This document shows positions 1 to 6,656 of a stretch of DNA of 6,656 nt, piece by piece. The DNA comes from Acidimicrobiales bacterium (GTDB taxonomy: Bacteria; Actinomycetota; Acidimicrobiia; Acidimicrobiales; Iamiaceae). Where the stretch lies: assembly GCA_020439605.1 (NCBI GenBank), contig JAGQSI010000106.1, forward strand, positions 1 through 6,656. Reading direction: 5' to 3'. The notes beneath the pieces are model-generated. The model saw nothing but the letters and a program-made list of their open reading frames with translations. It did not search any database and was not told the origin of the DNA. Position 1 is the first letter of the stretch. Each line of letters opens with the position of its first letter. Position numbers and translations under genes: made by a program.

Positions 1-2765
1 TAGGTGAGTTGTGCGTTCGAGGCTCTGTCGGAAGCCTTCGAAAGGCCGTCTACAAGATCTGTGGGCATTCTCACGATCTCATCGATGACGGGAGAATCGT
101 CTCCGAGGGTGATCTCCGAAAAGCCCACAGGCCCCGCGTCGCCGTAGCGCTTGGGGTTGTTGAGATTGTCTGCAAGAAGAGTGATCTCGACCCTCTTGAC
201 TTTGCGTTTGGCGAAGCGAAGCAGTTGTCCCGGGGGAAGTCGAGAGTCCTCGTTCAGGTTGACAATGATCGGGTCACCGTCGCCAAGATCCACACTCACC
301 TTGGTGAGCGCTCTTTCTGTTCGTTCTTCTGGCAGTTGGTAAAGCCTGATGTGGTCGAGCGTTTTGGCTTCATCCAATGTCAGAACCAGACGCTCCCCCT
401 TGGCAGCGCTGAAAGCAGCGGTAGCCCACGCTGTGTCGTAGTCACCGTCGATCGCCAAGCTGGATCTGGCATCTCCAGCAAAAGTGATCGGGTTGCCATA
501 TGAGGTGGCATCTGTGGTGACTCCACCACGCTGAACCATCACTGTTTGAACATCAGAGGACCTGCCTTCGAACCGTGGAAGCCTGTTATCGGTGAGATTC
601 TCCGCTAGCTCCTTCTCATCCACCCGTTCTGTGGAACCTCTCGTATGACGCAGCGAACCCCATCGTTCGCCCCTCTTACGGTTGGTGTCGGTGACCACAA
701 AGGAGGCTCCACGATCCAGCTCTTCAGCGATCTCCTTGCTGGAAAGCGATCCGCTGTATCTCAGCAGTTCCTGGCCGTCTATAAGTCGAGCGGTAGCAAG
801 ATCCACCACGCCAGCTCCGTCACCCGAGAGCACCACTGCTGCGGTTGCTGATTTGAGATCCACGATAGGGCGGCTCTGTTCCACCGGAACGAGCGCCACC
901 GCCGGCCCATCAGGCAAGGAGGCCTCACGAAGAAGCCAGGTCTCGTCCTTCATCTCAAGCATTGCGCTCGGTGTATTGGCACTCGGGTCCGTGAGCACTA
1001 TCGGCTCTCCAAGCCCGGGGGCGTTGGTCACGAGGTCCCAGACCAGTCGGGGTCGGGCCAAGGCGTAGCGTTCGTATTGCAGGTCACCACGAACCACGAT
1101 GTCGCCCACCCTCATCAAGCGAGCGATAGGTGCAACCGCAGCCGGATCGAGGGTGCGTTCCTGCAAAAGCAGATCGAACGAATTGAGCAGGTCTGCCGAT
1201 GGCGGCGACCCATATGGAACAAGTTCTCGCGCCACATAGGGCCGCTCCATCAGTCCCGGCATGATCGGATCTACCGTGTTTCCCCAGCGGTAAGATGCAA
1301 ATTCGCTGCCCGGAATCGCAAGCACTCTGGTGCCATCGTCACGTTCATCTGCCAAACGCGCCGCTTGTTGCCAGTACTGCGGCACCTCCTTACGAGACAG
1401 GCCGTCTTGGACCAAGCTCCGTTGCCAGAGCGGGACCAGTGCTATTACCGCAGTAACGGTGACAATTGCTCCAACAACACGCCCTTGGGCCAAGGAACGA
1501 CGCCCGAACCACATGATCCCTGCACCAGCGAGCACGGATGTTGCCAGGGCTACTAGCGGCACGGCTCGGGGGAGGCTCCTAAAGGCCAAGCCACGATCGG
1601 TGGCCAAGAACGCCTTGACCAATCCTCCCAACGGTGTCGGGTTGTTCCAAGGGTGAGTACCGATGGACACCAACATTCCGACCACAAGCAGTACCGAGAA
1701 CCAACTCCAGTGCTTCCAGCGAACCCTGCCTGCGCTCCACACTGCGGCGAGCGGGATCAGGAACGTAACTGCCACCAGCCACGGCCATTGTGTGTACTCG
1801 AAACTCGCCTCGTTCCAGAGTTGAAGCTTGTCTCCGCCGTAGAAGAACCAGTAGCCAAAGCCGCGTAGCACCTCGAAGGACACCGAGGCCCGACCCACCA
1901 CTTCAGCGGACTCGCTGTAACGAACAATATCTATGCCGTTGGTTGCCTGTACCGTCAACCCAGCGAGCCACCATGCGCTCGTTGGGATGGTGAGCACCCC
2001 GATTCTCATCACCGTTGCTAACGCTTGACGTACCGGAACTCGTCTAGAAGCAACCTCGCCAACGATCCACAGCAACGGAGCGATGCCAACAAGGACAAGA
2101 GCTGTGAGATTCACGCTCCCGACAGTTGTGACAACCAGAGCGAACATGGCCGGATAGCGCCAACCCCTGTGGCGAAGCGACAGAACTACCAACGCCAACA
2201 GCCACGGCAACCCAACAGCAGGGAGCATGACACCCGATAGTCGGGGCAGATAGACAACGACATAGGGACTCAGTCCGTAGGCCACCGCAGCGGGCCAAAG
2301 CGCCCACGAGGGCCAACCGAATCTACGAAGCAAGAATGCAACCCCGCTGCCAGCAACAAACAGCAAAGTGCCCCACCAAAGGCGTTGAGCAATCCAGTCG
2401 GGAACTCCCAGTTGCTCGAACACCCAGAACCAGGGACCCATGGGCCACAGATAACCAATGTTTTGATGAGACACCGTGCCAAGGCCCACGTGGGGATCCC
2501 ACATGGACCACGCCCCGCGCAGTAGCTGGCCGGGATCTAGGTAGAGATAGGTCTTGGTGTCTGCGCTGATCCACCCTGGACGCGTGGCCAACAGTGGCAA
2601 ATAGCAAAGAAGAGCCCACGGAACCAGAGGCCACCAAGACCCAGAGGGATGCGGCGTGGTTGAGTCTGGACCAGCAAGGGAGGGGTCCAACTCGCCTCTC
2701 CCAAGGTTGTCACCGTTGCTCTCAGTAACTGATTTCTGATCATCCGAACTGGAGTTTTGGGGCAT
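1..2765 (-). CDS. AftD-like GT-C glycosyltransferase, paralogue A (3' end outside window)
   Basis: A membrane glycosyltransferase of the AftD (DUF3367) family. In mycobacteria AftD transfers arabinofuranose from decaprenyl-phosphoryl-arabinose to arabinogalactan and lipoarabinomannan outside the cell; donor and acceptor here are unproven. The frame is open for 921 codons. Residues 1-43 are a hydrophilic Ser/Asp/Gly/Pro-rich tail, and the first membrane segment is about 44-61. The first outer loop has SADTK (D69, K71) and D77, followed by GYLWPMGPWFW and AQRLWWG. Further membrane segments run to about residue 450, with GWRYPAMFALV (W202), WFFYGGD (306-312) and AFRSLPR (to R400). The soluble part shows RWGNT (493-497), VVTDTNRKR (690-698) and an F5/8C-like module with DGDYDTAW (773-780). 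ATG at 2765 is the first start after an in-frame TGA; ATG, GTG and TTG are absent between them. No Shine-Dalgarno sequence is evident. The last two bases seen are TA, so Tyr or a stop is possible; family length (about 1200-1400 residues) favours continuation. Family assignment is strong; exact substrate is unknown. Confidence 0.87.
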   Translation of the reverse strand, partial: MPQNSSSDDQKSVTESNGDNLGRGELDPSLAGPDSTTPHPSGSWWPLVPWALLCYLPLLATRPGWISADTKTYLYLDPGQLLRGAWSMWDPHVGLGTVSHQNIGYLWPMGPWFWVFEQLGVPDWIAQRLWWGTLLFVAGSGVAFLLRRFGWPSWALWPAAVAYGLSPYVVVYLPRLSGVMLPAVGLPWLLALVVLSLRHRGWRYPAMFALVVTTVGSVNLTALVLVGIAPLLWIVGEVASRRVPVRQALATVMRIGVLTIPTSAWWLAGLTVQATNGIDIVRYSESAEVVGRASVSFEVLRGFGYWFFYGGDKLQLWNEASFEYTQWPWLVAVTFLIPLAAVWSAGRVRWKHWSWFSVLLVVGMLVSIGTHPWNNPTPLGGLVKAFLATDRGLAFRSLPRAVPLVALATSVLAGAGIMWFGRRSLAQGRVVGAIVTVTAVIALVPLWQRSLVQDGLSRKEVPQYWQQAARLADERDDGTRVLAIPGSEFASYRWGNTVDPIMPGLMERPYVARELVPYGSPPSADLLNSFDLLLQERTLDPAAVAPIARLMRVGDIVVRGDLQYERYALARPRLVWDLVTNAPGLGEPIVLTDPSANTPSAMLEMKDETWLLREASLPDGPAVALVPVEQSRPIVDLKSATAAVVLSGDGAGVVDLATARLIDGQELLRYSGSLSSKEIAEELDRGASFVVTDTNRKRGERWGSLRHTRGSTERVDEKELAENLTDNRLPRFEGRSSDVQTVMVQRGGVTTDATSYGNPITFAGDARSSLAIDGDYDTAWATAAFSAAKGERLVLTLDEAKTLDHIRLYQLPEERTERALTKVSVDLGDGDPIIVNLNEDSRLPPGQLLRFAKRKVKRVEITLLADNLNNPKRYGDAGPVGFSEITLGDDSPVIDEIVRMPTDLVDGLSKASDRASNAQLT
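2415..2456 (-). repeat. Inverted paralogous segment, copy in the minus-strand gene (partner 3117-3158)
   Basis: Read on the minus strand, these 42 bases match the plus-strand segment 3117-3158 at 34 of 42 positions by hand count. They encode the GYLWPMGPWFW box of the first outer loop. This is the strongest DNA-level similarity I noticed between the two genes. It reflects common ancestry plus protein constraint, not a mobile or regulatory repeat. Because the genes are divergent, the two copies form an imperfect inverted repeat about 660 bases apart. Confidence 0.6.
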
Positions 2766-2802
2766 CTGAAACCAGGTAAGAGAGACATCGGATCAGTCCG
2801 CA

Positions 2803-2808
2803 ACGATA
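2803..2808 (-). promoter_or_regulatory. Weak candidate -10 element (TATCGT) for the minus-strand gene
   Basis: Read on the minus strand, 2808 to 2803 is TATCGT, which fits TANNNT. It would start a transcript near 2796 with a leader of about 30 bases before the ATG at 2765. No -35 element is recognisable at normal spacing; TTGGAC lies only 10 bases upstream. The leader contains no clear ribosome binding site, so this assignment is tentative. Confidence 0.2.
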
Positions 2809-2881
2809 GCTTCTAGCGGTCCAAGATCTGAGTTCATCACGTCCTCACACCGCTTGGCCGAGCCCGGCGCTAGGTGTTGGA

Positions 2882-2887
2882 TAGCAT
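2882..2887 (+). promoter_or_regulatory. Candidate -10 element (TAGCAT) for a leaderless plus-strand transcript
   Basis: TAGCAT fits the TANNNT -10 consensus common in actinobacteria. It ends seven bases before the ATG at 2895, which would place transcription start at or one base before the start codon. That spacing is typical of leaderless actinobacterial mRNAs and agrees with the missing Shine-Dalgarno sequence. No good -35 hexamer lies 16-18 bases upstream; TTGGCC at 2854-2859 is too far (22-base spacer). A six-base match can arise by chance. Confidence 0.4.
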
Positions 2888-2894
2888 CGACGCA

Positions 2895-5800
2895 ATGATC
2901 GACACGAGCCAACGACGCACGGCTCGTCTCCTTGAGGCAGCAGAACTGGCCTTCATCGCTGTTGTGTCATACCTGCCCTTCTTGATCAGCAGTCCCGGCG
3001 TCGTGAGTTCTGACTCCAAGCAAGCTCTATATGTAGACCCAGGCAGTTTCATGGCAGATTCTGTCTACCTCTGGAACCCCCGCCTTGGGGCGGGCGGTGT
3101 ACCTCATCAATCGCTGGGATATTTATGGCCAATGGGTCCATGGTTCTGGTTCTTCGACCAGATAGGGACGCCAACTTGGCTAGCACAGCGACTCTGGTGG
3201 GGCTCGCTGAGCTTTGTTGCCTATTTGGGTGCCCGCTGGCTGTTGCGATCGCTGGGTCTGCATCGCAGTAGCGCTTTGGCAGGGGCAGCCATATACGCGT
3301 TGAGCCCGTATCAGTTCGCGTTCACCGCTCGCGCCTCGGTGCTGCTTCTGCCATGGGTTGGATTACCGCTACTCGTTGAACTCACGCGGCGCTCGATCCG
3401 TCACGGAGGTTGGCGACACCCTGCGTTGTTTGCGTTGGTCATATTCACCATCGCCGGCGTCAACGCCGCCACGTTGTTGTTGGTAGGCATCGCGCCTTTG
3501 ATCGTGGTTATCACAGCACTGATACAACACAGATCGAGATGGCGGGACCCAGCTTTCGCAGCGCTTCGAATCGGGACTCTGACCCTGCCTGTTTGTGCAT
3601 GGTGGGCGGCTGGTCTCAGAGTTCAAGGCGCTTATGGCCTTCCTGTGCTTCAGTTGACCGAGAACCTGGAGACGGTGGCCACAAGGTCATCTCCAGATGA
3701 CGTGATCCGAGGACTCGGCAACTGGTTCTTCTATGGCGCAGACCGAGCTGGCTGGTCCATAGATCAGGCAGGCACTTACAGCAGCGCGAAGTTCACCGCG
3801 GTATCCATGCTTCTCCCCGCGTTGGGGCTGTGTCTGGCCATCGTGTTGAGATGGCGCCATAAGCAGCTTTTCGTGACGATGCTGCTGGCGGGACTGGTGA
3901 TAGCCGTAGGTGCTTGGCCCTTCGCCGATCCGAGCCCTCTCGGGCGTGTCTATAGGGCCTTTTCAGAGGGCACTTCTGTTGGTCTGGCACTGCGAAACTC
4001 ACCACGAATAGTGCCGGTCCTGGTCCTTGCGCTCGCTGCTTTGACAGCAGGGGGAATCTCCACCATCACCGCTCAACGCAGGCGCCTGGTCGGGGCAGTG
4101 TTGACCATTGGAGTAGCTGCACTTGCGGTCGCGCCCTCGCTACTCGGAGGAATGGTCACATCTCGAGTGGCACGCCCCGAAGATCTACCTCAGGCATGGA
4201 TCGACGCCGCCAACCACCTTGATGCCAAGGGCTCAGATACCCGAGTGCTTGAGCTTCCCGGCGCCAACTTCTCCGCCTATAGATGGGGAAACACGATCGA
4301 GCCGATCACTCCCCTTCTCACAAATCGCAGCTATCTGTCCCGCGAAGTTCTACCTACCGGAACCGAATCATCGGCACTGTTGGTAGATGCGCTGGACCGA
4401 AGGCTTCAGAACGAAACTCTTGACCCCCGAAGCGTTGCACCCATCGCTCGCTTGCTCGGCGTTGGCGACGTAGTGATCCGTTCGGACCTCGAATGGGAGC
4501 GATTCGGGCTTATCAGCCCTGACGAGGTCTGGAATCTATTGGTCAACCCTCGCGCACCTGGGCTGGCCAAGGGCTCATCCTTTGGGGAACCAGTCCTCAA
4601 CTCGGCCAATCCAGCCCTCGCTCCTCTACTACCGAGGGACCTGTTGCCAACTCGTTCCAAGTCTCGTGACGACGCTCTGAGTCCAGTCACTGTCATGAGC
4701 GTTACCGACTCGTCGAGCGCTCATAGGACATGGACTGTGGGCAACTCGATCGTGTTGGCAGGCGATGCCGAAGGAATAGTTGACGCTGCAGCGGCGGGAA
4801 TCGTTGATGGAACTCAGGCTGTCTTGTTGTCGAACTCGCTCGATGAGACAGAACTGGCCGATCAACTCAAACACAACCCGAGGCTCGTGGTAACCGACAC
4901 CAATCGCAGACGGGCGCAGTCATGGTTCTCGTCGATAGTCGACACTCGCGGAGCCACCGAGAAGTCCGGCGAGATCATCACAGACCCCCTCGACACGGAC
5001 CACCGGCTAGAGATGGATGCCCGGGGCGACAAAGCCAGAAGCGTGATAGTGACCCACGGAGCCGACGCACGCGCCACCTCTAGCGGCGGGACAACCAGAC
5101 CAGAAGATCGACCACGAGCAGCCATAGACGGAAGGCTCTCAACTGCGTGGCGCATTGGCGGTGCCCACCCAGAAGGAGAACGAATCTGGGTAACCCTCGA
5201 CAAGAAGACCGCGATTGATCACGTTGTGCTCACCCAACCTCAAGATGGCCCACGCGATCGGGTACTGACGAAGGTGAAGCTGACCCTCGATGGAGGACAG
5301 AGCCGGGTGGTCTCCCTGGACGAGACCTCGTTGAGCCCGGAGGGTCAGACCATCTCGTTCCCGAGCCAATCGGTTGAACGACTTGACATTGAATTGCTCG
5401 AGACCACCGATCCCGGCTTTGACCGATCCCGGGCCAACGCTGTCGGCTTCGGCGAGATCCAGGTTGGCAACGTTCGGGCAAGCGAATCCGTGCGAATGCC
5501 GATCGACCTTTTGGATAGAGCCGGAGAGTCAAGTTCTGAACTCGCCCTGGACCTCGTCATGAATCGCTCCCGGCTTTCGCCCAACAAGTGGGATCGCCAC
5601 GACGAGGAACCAGTTCTGGATCGCATCTTCACTCTTCCGACCACTCGAACCTTCTCGATTGCTGGCACCGCTCGTGTCGCCACCACGGCTTCCGATGATC
5701 TGGTCGACCAGATCTTCGGCACCTCCTCTCCGGTGAACATCACGTCGTCGAGTCGACTGCAAGGCAGTCAGGGGGCCAGAAGCTCGCGGGCTTTCGACAG

Positions 5801-6656
5801 GGACAGGGCTACCGCATGGACCTCGGCGTTCGGCTCGGATCTCCCTCAGAGCATTCTGGTCAAGTCCCCCGAGCCGCTCGATCTCGATGTGGTCTCGGTC
5901 GATGTGGTCATTGATCAACTTCACTCCGCTCCAACTCACATTTCTGTGATCGCGGATGGCGAGATGGTGGGATCCAAGAACTTGGACCTCGCTTCCAACC
6001 CCGACCAAGCGTTGCAACGCATCGACATAGATCTATCGAGGACGGTGCGGGCGAGCAACGTTCGCTTGGTTGTCGATGCCATAGACGCGAGGCCCTCGGT
6101 CTCCACTGATCCCAACAGTTCCCCTCTGCCCATCTCGATCGCTGAGATCCATATGGGAGACCTCCCAGCGGTGCCTACAGAAGCCAGACCCACTACAGCC
6201 TGCGTCGATGATCTGTTGGAGATCGATGGACGCCCCATATCTGTTCGCCTGGGCGAAGAACTAGCAGACGGTTCTTTCTCGCTAGAAGGATGTGGCTCCA
6301 CGACCCTGAACGCTGGCGAACACCGACTCGTGGGCACAGACGGCTCAGGAACAGGCTTGAATGTCGATTCGCTCCATCTCTTCTCAGATGCGTCAGGTCC
6401 AGATGTCGAAGATGTGGCGCCGCCTCTCACGGTCACCCGCTCCGAACGTACCCGTCTCAGCGCTGTTGTTGAGTCGGATGGCAGCCCCTTTTGGTATACA
6501 AATGGCCAAAGTTTCAACCCTGGCTGGAAGATCAAGGTAAGTGGGGCCGAGGTGGGTCCACAGACAATGCTCAACGGCTACAGCACCGGATGGCTGATCA
6601 CACCGTCGGGCGCCGCCAACATAGAGATAGACACCTCATGGACCCCACAGCGAAGC
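2895..6656 (+). CDS. AftD-like GT-C glycosyltransferase, paralogue B (3' end outside window)
   Basis: Paralogue of the divergent minus-strand gene and the fuller AftD-like protein here: 1254 codons without a stop. The first membrane segment is about residues 17-33. The first outer loop carries SSDSK (D40, K42) and D48, positions where GT-C enzymes usually keep acidic residues, then GYLWPMGPWFW and AQRLWWG. Roughly ten further membrane segments follow to about 420, with SPYQF (137-141), WFFYG (277-281) and ALRNSPR (to R371). The soluble part shows RWGNT (463-467), VVTDTNRRR (665-673), an F5/8C-like module around DGRLSTAW (745-752) and a second around DRDRATAW (968-975). Next comes a C1103/C1133 segment matching the AftD C-terminal pattern, then FNPGW and GYSTGW near the edge, so perhaps only terminal membrane segments are missing. 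ATG 2895 is chosen for its promoter fit; in-frame GTG 2874 and TTG 2877 follow the TAG at 2871 and remain possible. By family it acts outside the membrane on a polyprenyl-phosphate sugar donor; the sugar is unproven. Confidence 0.9.
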   Translation, partial: MIDTSQRRTARLLEAAELAFIAVVSYLPFLISSPGVVSSDSKQALYVDPGSFMADSVYLWNPRLGAGGVPHQSLGYLWPMGPWFWFFDQIGTPTWLAQRLWWGSLSFVAYLGARWLLRSLGLHRSSALAGAAIYALSPYQFAFTARASVLLLPWVGLPLLVELTRRSIRHGGWRHPALFALVIFTIAGVNAATLLLVGIAPLIVVITALIQHRSRWRDPAFAALRIGTLTLPVCAWWAAGLRVQGAYGLPVLQLTENLETVATRSSPDDVIRGLGNWFFYGADRAGWSIDQAGTYSSAKFTAVSMLLPALGLCLAIVLRWRHKQLFVTMLLAGLVIAVGAWPFADPSPLGRVYRAFSEGTSVGLALRNSPRIVPVLVLALAALTAGGISTITAQRRRLVGAVLTIGVAALAVAPSLLGGMVTSRVARPEDLPQAWIDAANHLDAKGSDTRVLELPGANFSAYRWGNTIEPITPLLTNRSYLSREVLPTGTESSALLVDALDRRLQNETLDPRSVAPIARLLGVGDVVIRSDLEWERFGLISPDEVWNLLVNPRAPGLAKGSSFGEPVLNSANPALAPLLPRDLLPTRSKSRDDALSPVTVMSVTDSSSAHRTWTVGNSIVLAGDAEGIVDAAAAGIVDGTQAVLLSNSLDETELADQLKHNPRLVVTDTNRRRAQSWFSSIVDTRGATEKSGEIITDPLDTDHRLEMDARGDKARSVIVTHGADARATSSGGTTRPEDRPRAAIDGRLSTAWRIGGAHPEGERIWVTLDKKTAIDHVVLTQPQDGPRDRVLTKVKLTLDGGQSRVVSLDETSLSPEGQTISFPSQSVERLDIELLETTDPGFDRSRANAVGFGEIQVGNVRASESVRMPIDLLDRAGESSSELALDLVMNRSRLSPNKWDRHDEEPVLDRIFTLPTTRTFSIAGTARVATTASDDLVDQIFGTSSPVNITSSSRLQGSQGARSSRAFDRDRATAWTSAFGSDLPQSILVKSPEPLDLDVVSVDVVIDQLHSAPTHISVIADGEMVGSKNLDLASNPDQALQRIDIDLSRTVRASNVRLVVDAIDARPSVSTDPNSSPLPISIAEIHMGDLPAVPTEARPTTACVDDLLEIDGRPISVRLGEELADGSFSLEGCGSTTLNAGEHRLVGTDGSGTGLNVDSLHLFSDASGPDVEDVAPPLTVTRSERTRLSAVVESDGSPFWYTNGQSFNPGWKIKVSGAEVGPQTMLNGYSTGWLITPSGAANIEIDTSWTPQRS
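3117..3158 (+). repeat. Inverted paralogous segment, copy in the plus-strand gene (partner 2415-2456)
   Basis: Partner of the segment at 2415-2456 on the opposite strand. The eight mismatches fall largely in third codon positions in the first half, which encodes the invariant GYLWPMGPWFW. In the last codons they also change residues (VFE versus FFD). This pattern points to an old duplication kept by purifying selection rather than recent gene conversion. Confidence 0.6.

Larger units (their letters stand above)
2766..2894. promoter_or_regulatory. Divergent intergenic promoter region between the two AftD-like genes
   Basis: These 129 bases separate the two start codons and must carry the promoters for both genes if each is the first gene of its transcript. 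No open frame here looks coding. Two short inverted repeats are visible: CGGA-TCAG-TCCG at 2789-2800 and GCCG-AGCC-CGGC at 2857-2868. Each has only 4-base arms, so operator function is speculation. Neither start codon is preceded by a convincing purine-rich Shine-Dalgarno sequence. The shared region suggests co-regulation, but no known regulator site is recognised. Confidence 0.6.

Noticed and set aside
9..1556. Plus-strand open frames opposite gene A (longest 164 codons)
   Set aside because: They are antisense to the paralogue A frame, which is continuous and carries conserved motifs. The encoded sequences are low in recognisable structure.
2537..2803. Minus-strand open frame of 88 codons with an ATG at 2803, upstream of gene A
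   Set aside because: It overlaps the start of gene A in another frame, has no ribosome binding site, and its composition does not look like a real protein.
2789..2868. Two short inverted repeats in the intergenic region as operators or terminators
   Set aside because: The arms are only 4 bases and there is no T-run. Matches of this size are expected by chance, so they are mentioned only in the intergenic entry.
5884..5909. 11-base direct repeat TCGATGTGGTC, twice at a 15-base period
   Set aside because: It lies in frame and encodes a repeated L-D-V-V / V-D-V-V beta strand in the second F5/8C-like module. It is most simply a coding coincidence.
5139..6574. Chain of overlapping open frames on the minus strand, up to 212 codons
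   Set aside because: They lie wholly antisense to gene B, switch frames, are rich in Ser/Arg/Pro with no recognisable domain, and have no start context. The plus-strand frame in the same place has clear F5/8C and AftD C-terminal motifs.
1..6656. tRNA, rRNA, CRISPR, insertion sequence or riboswitch
   Set aside because: No regular repeat-spacer pattern, transposase motif, terminal inverted repeats or tRNA-like sequence was seen. Coding sequence covers all but 129 bases.

Overview
The window holds two large, incomplete genes placed head to head, with 129 bases between them. Both encode polytopic membrane proteins that I recognise as AftD-type GT-C glycosyltransferases (the alpha-(1->3)-arabinofuranosyltransferase / DUF3367 family). 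The minus-strand gene starts at 2765 and leaves the window on the left after 921 visible codons. The plus-strand gene starts at 2895 and is still open at 6656 after 1254 codons. Neither frame is interrupted by a stop. I see no RNA genes, mobile elements, CRISPR array or terminator.

Organism: AftD-family proteins belong to Actinomycetota. The base composition looks moderate (mid to high fifties % G+C, judged by eye). Codon use is mixed rather than strongly biased to G/C in third positions. This, with a divergent AftD-like pair, fits a non-mycobacterial actinobacterium; an Acidimicrobiia-like lineage is my best guess. That placement is inference from family knowledge, not from a marker gene.

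Layout: 1-2765 (minus) is AftD-like protein A. It has a 43-residue hydrophilic N-terminal tail, a multi-pass GT-C membrane core, a soluble extracytoplasmic region and one F5/8-type-C (discoidin/CBM32-like) module before the edge. 2766-2894 is a divergent intergenic region with promoter-like -10 elements and no clear Shine-Dalgarno sequence for either gene. 2895-6656 (plus) is AftD-like protein B. It has the same architecture without the long N-terminal tail, carries two F5/8-type-C-like modules, and reaches what looks like the conserved AftD C-terminal region before the edge.

The two proteins are clear paralogues. Their shared motifs keep a nearly constant offset of 25-30 residues over the whole overlap, and an ungapped 73-residue block around the first extracytoplasmic loop has 42 identities by hand count. 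By family precedent they would take a polyprenyl-phosphate-linked sugar (decaprenyl-phosphoryl-arabinose in mycobacteria) on the outer face of the membrane and add it to a cell-envelope glycan, with the F5/8C modules holding the glycan. The true donor and acceptor here are unknown. The divergent arrangement suggests co-regulation from the shared intergenic region.
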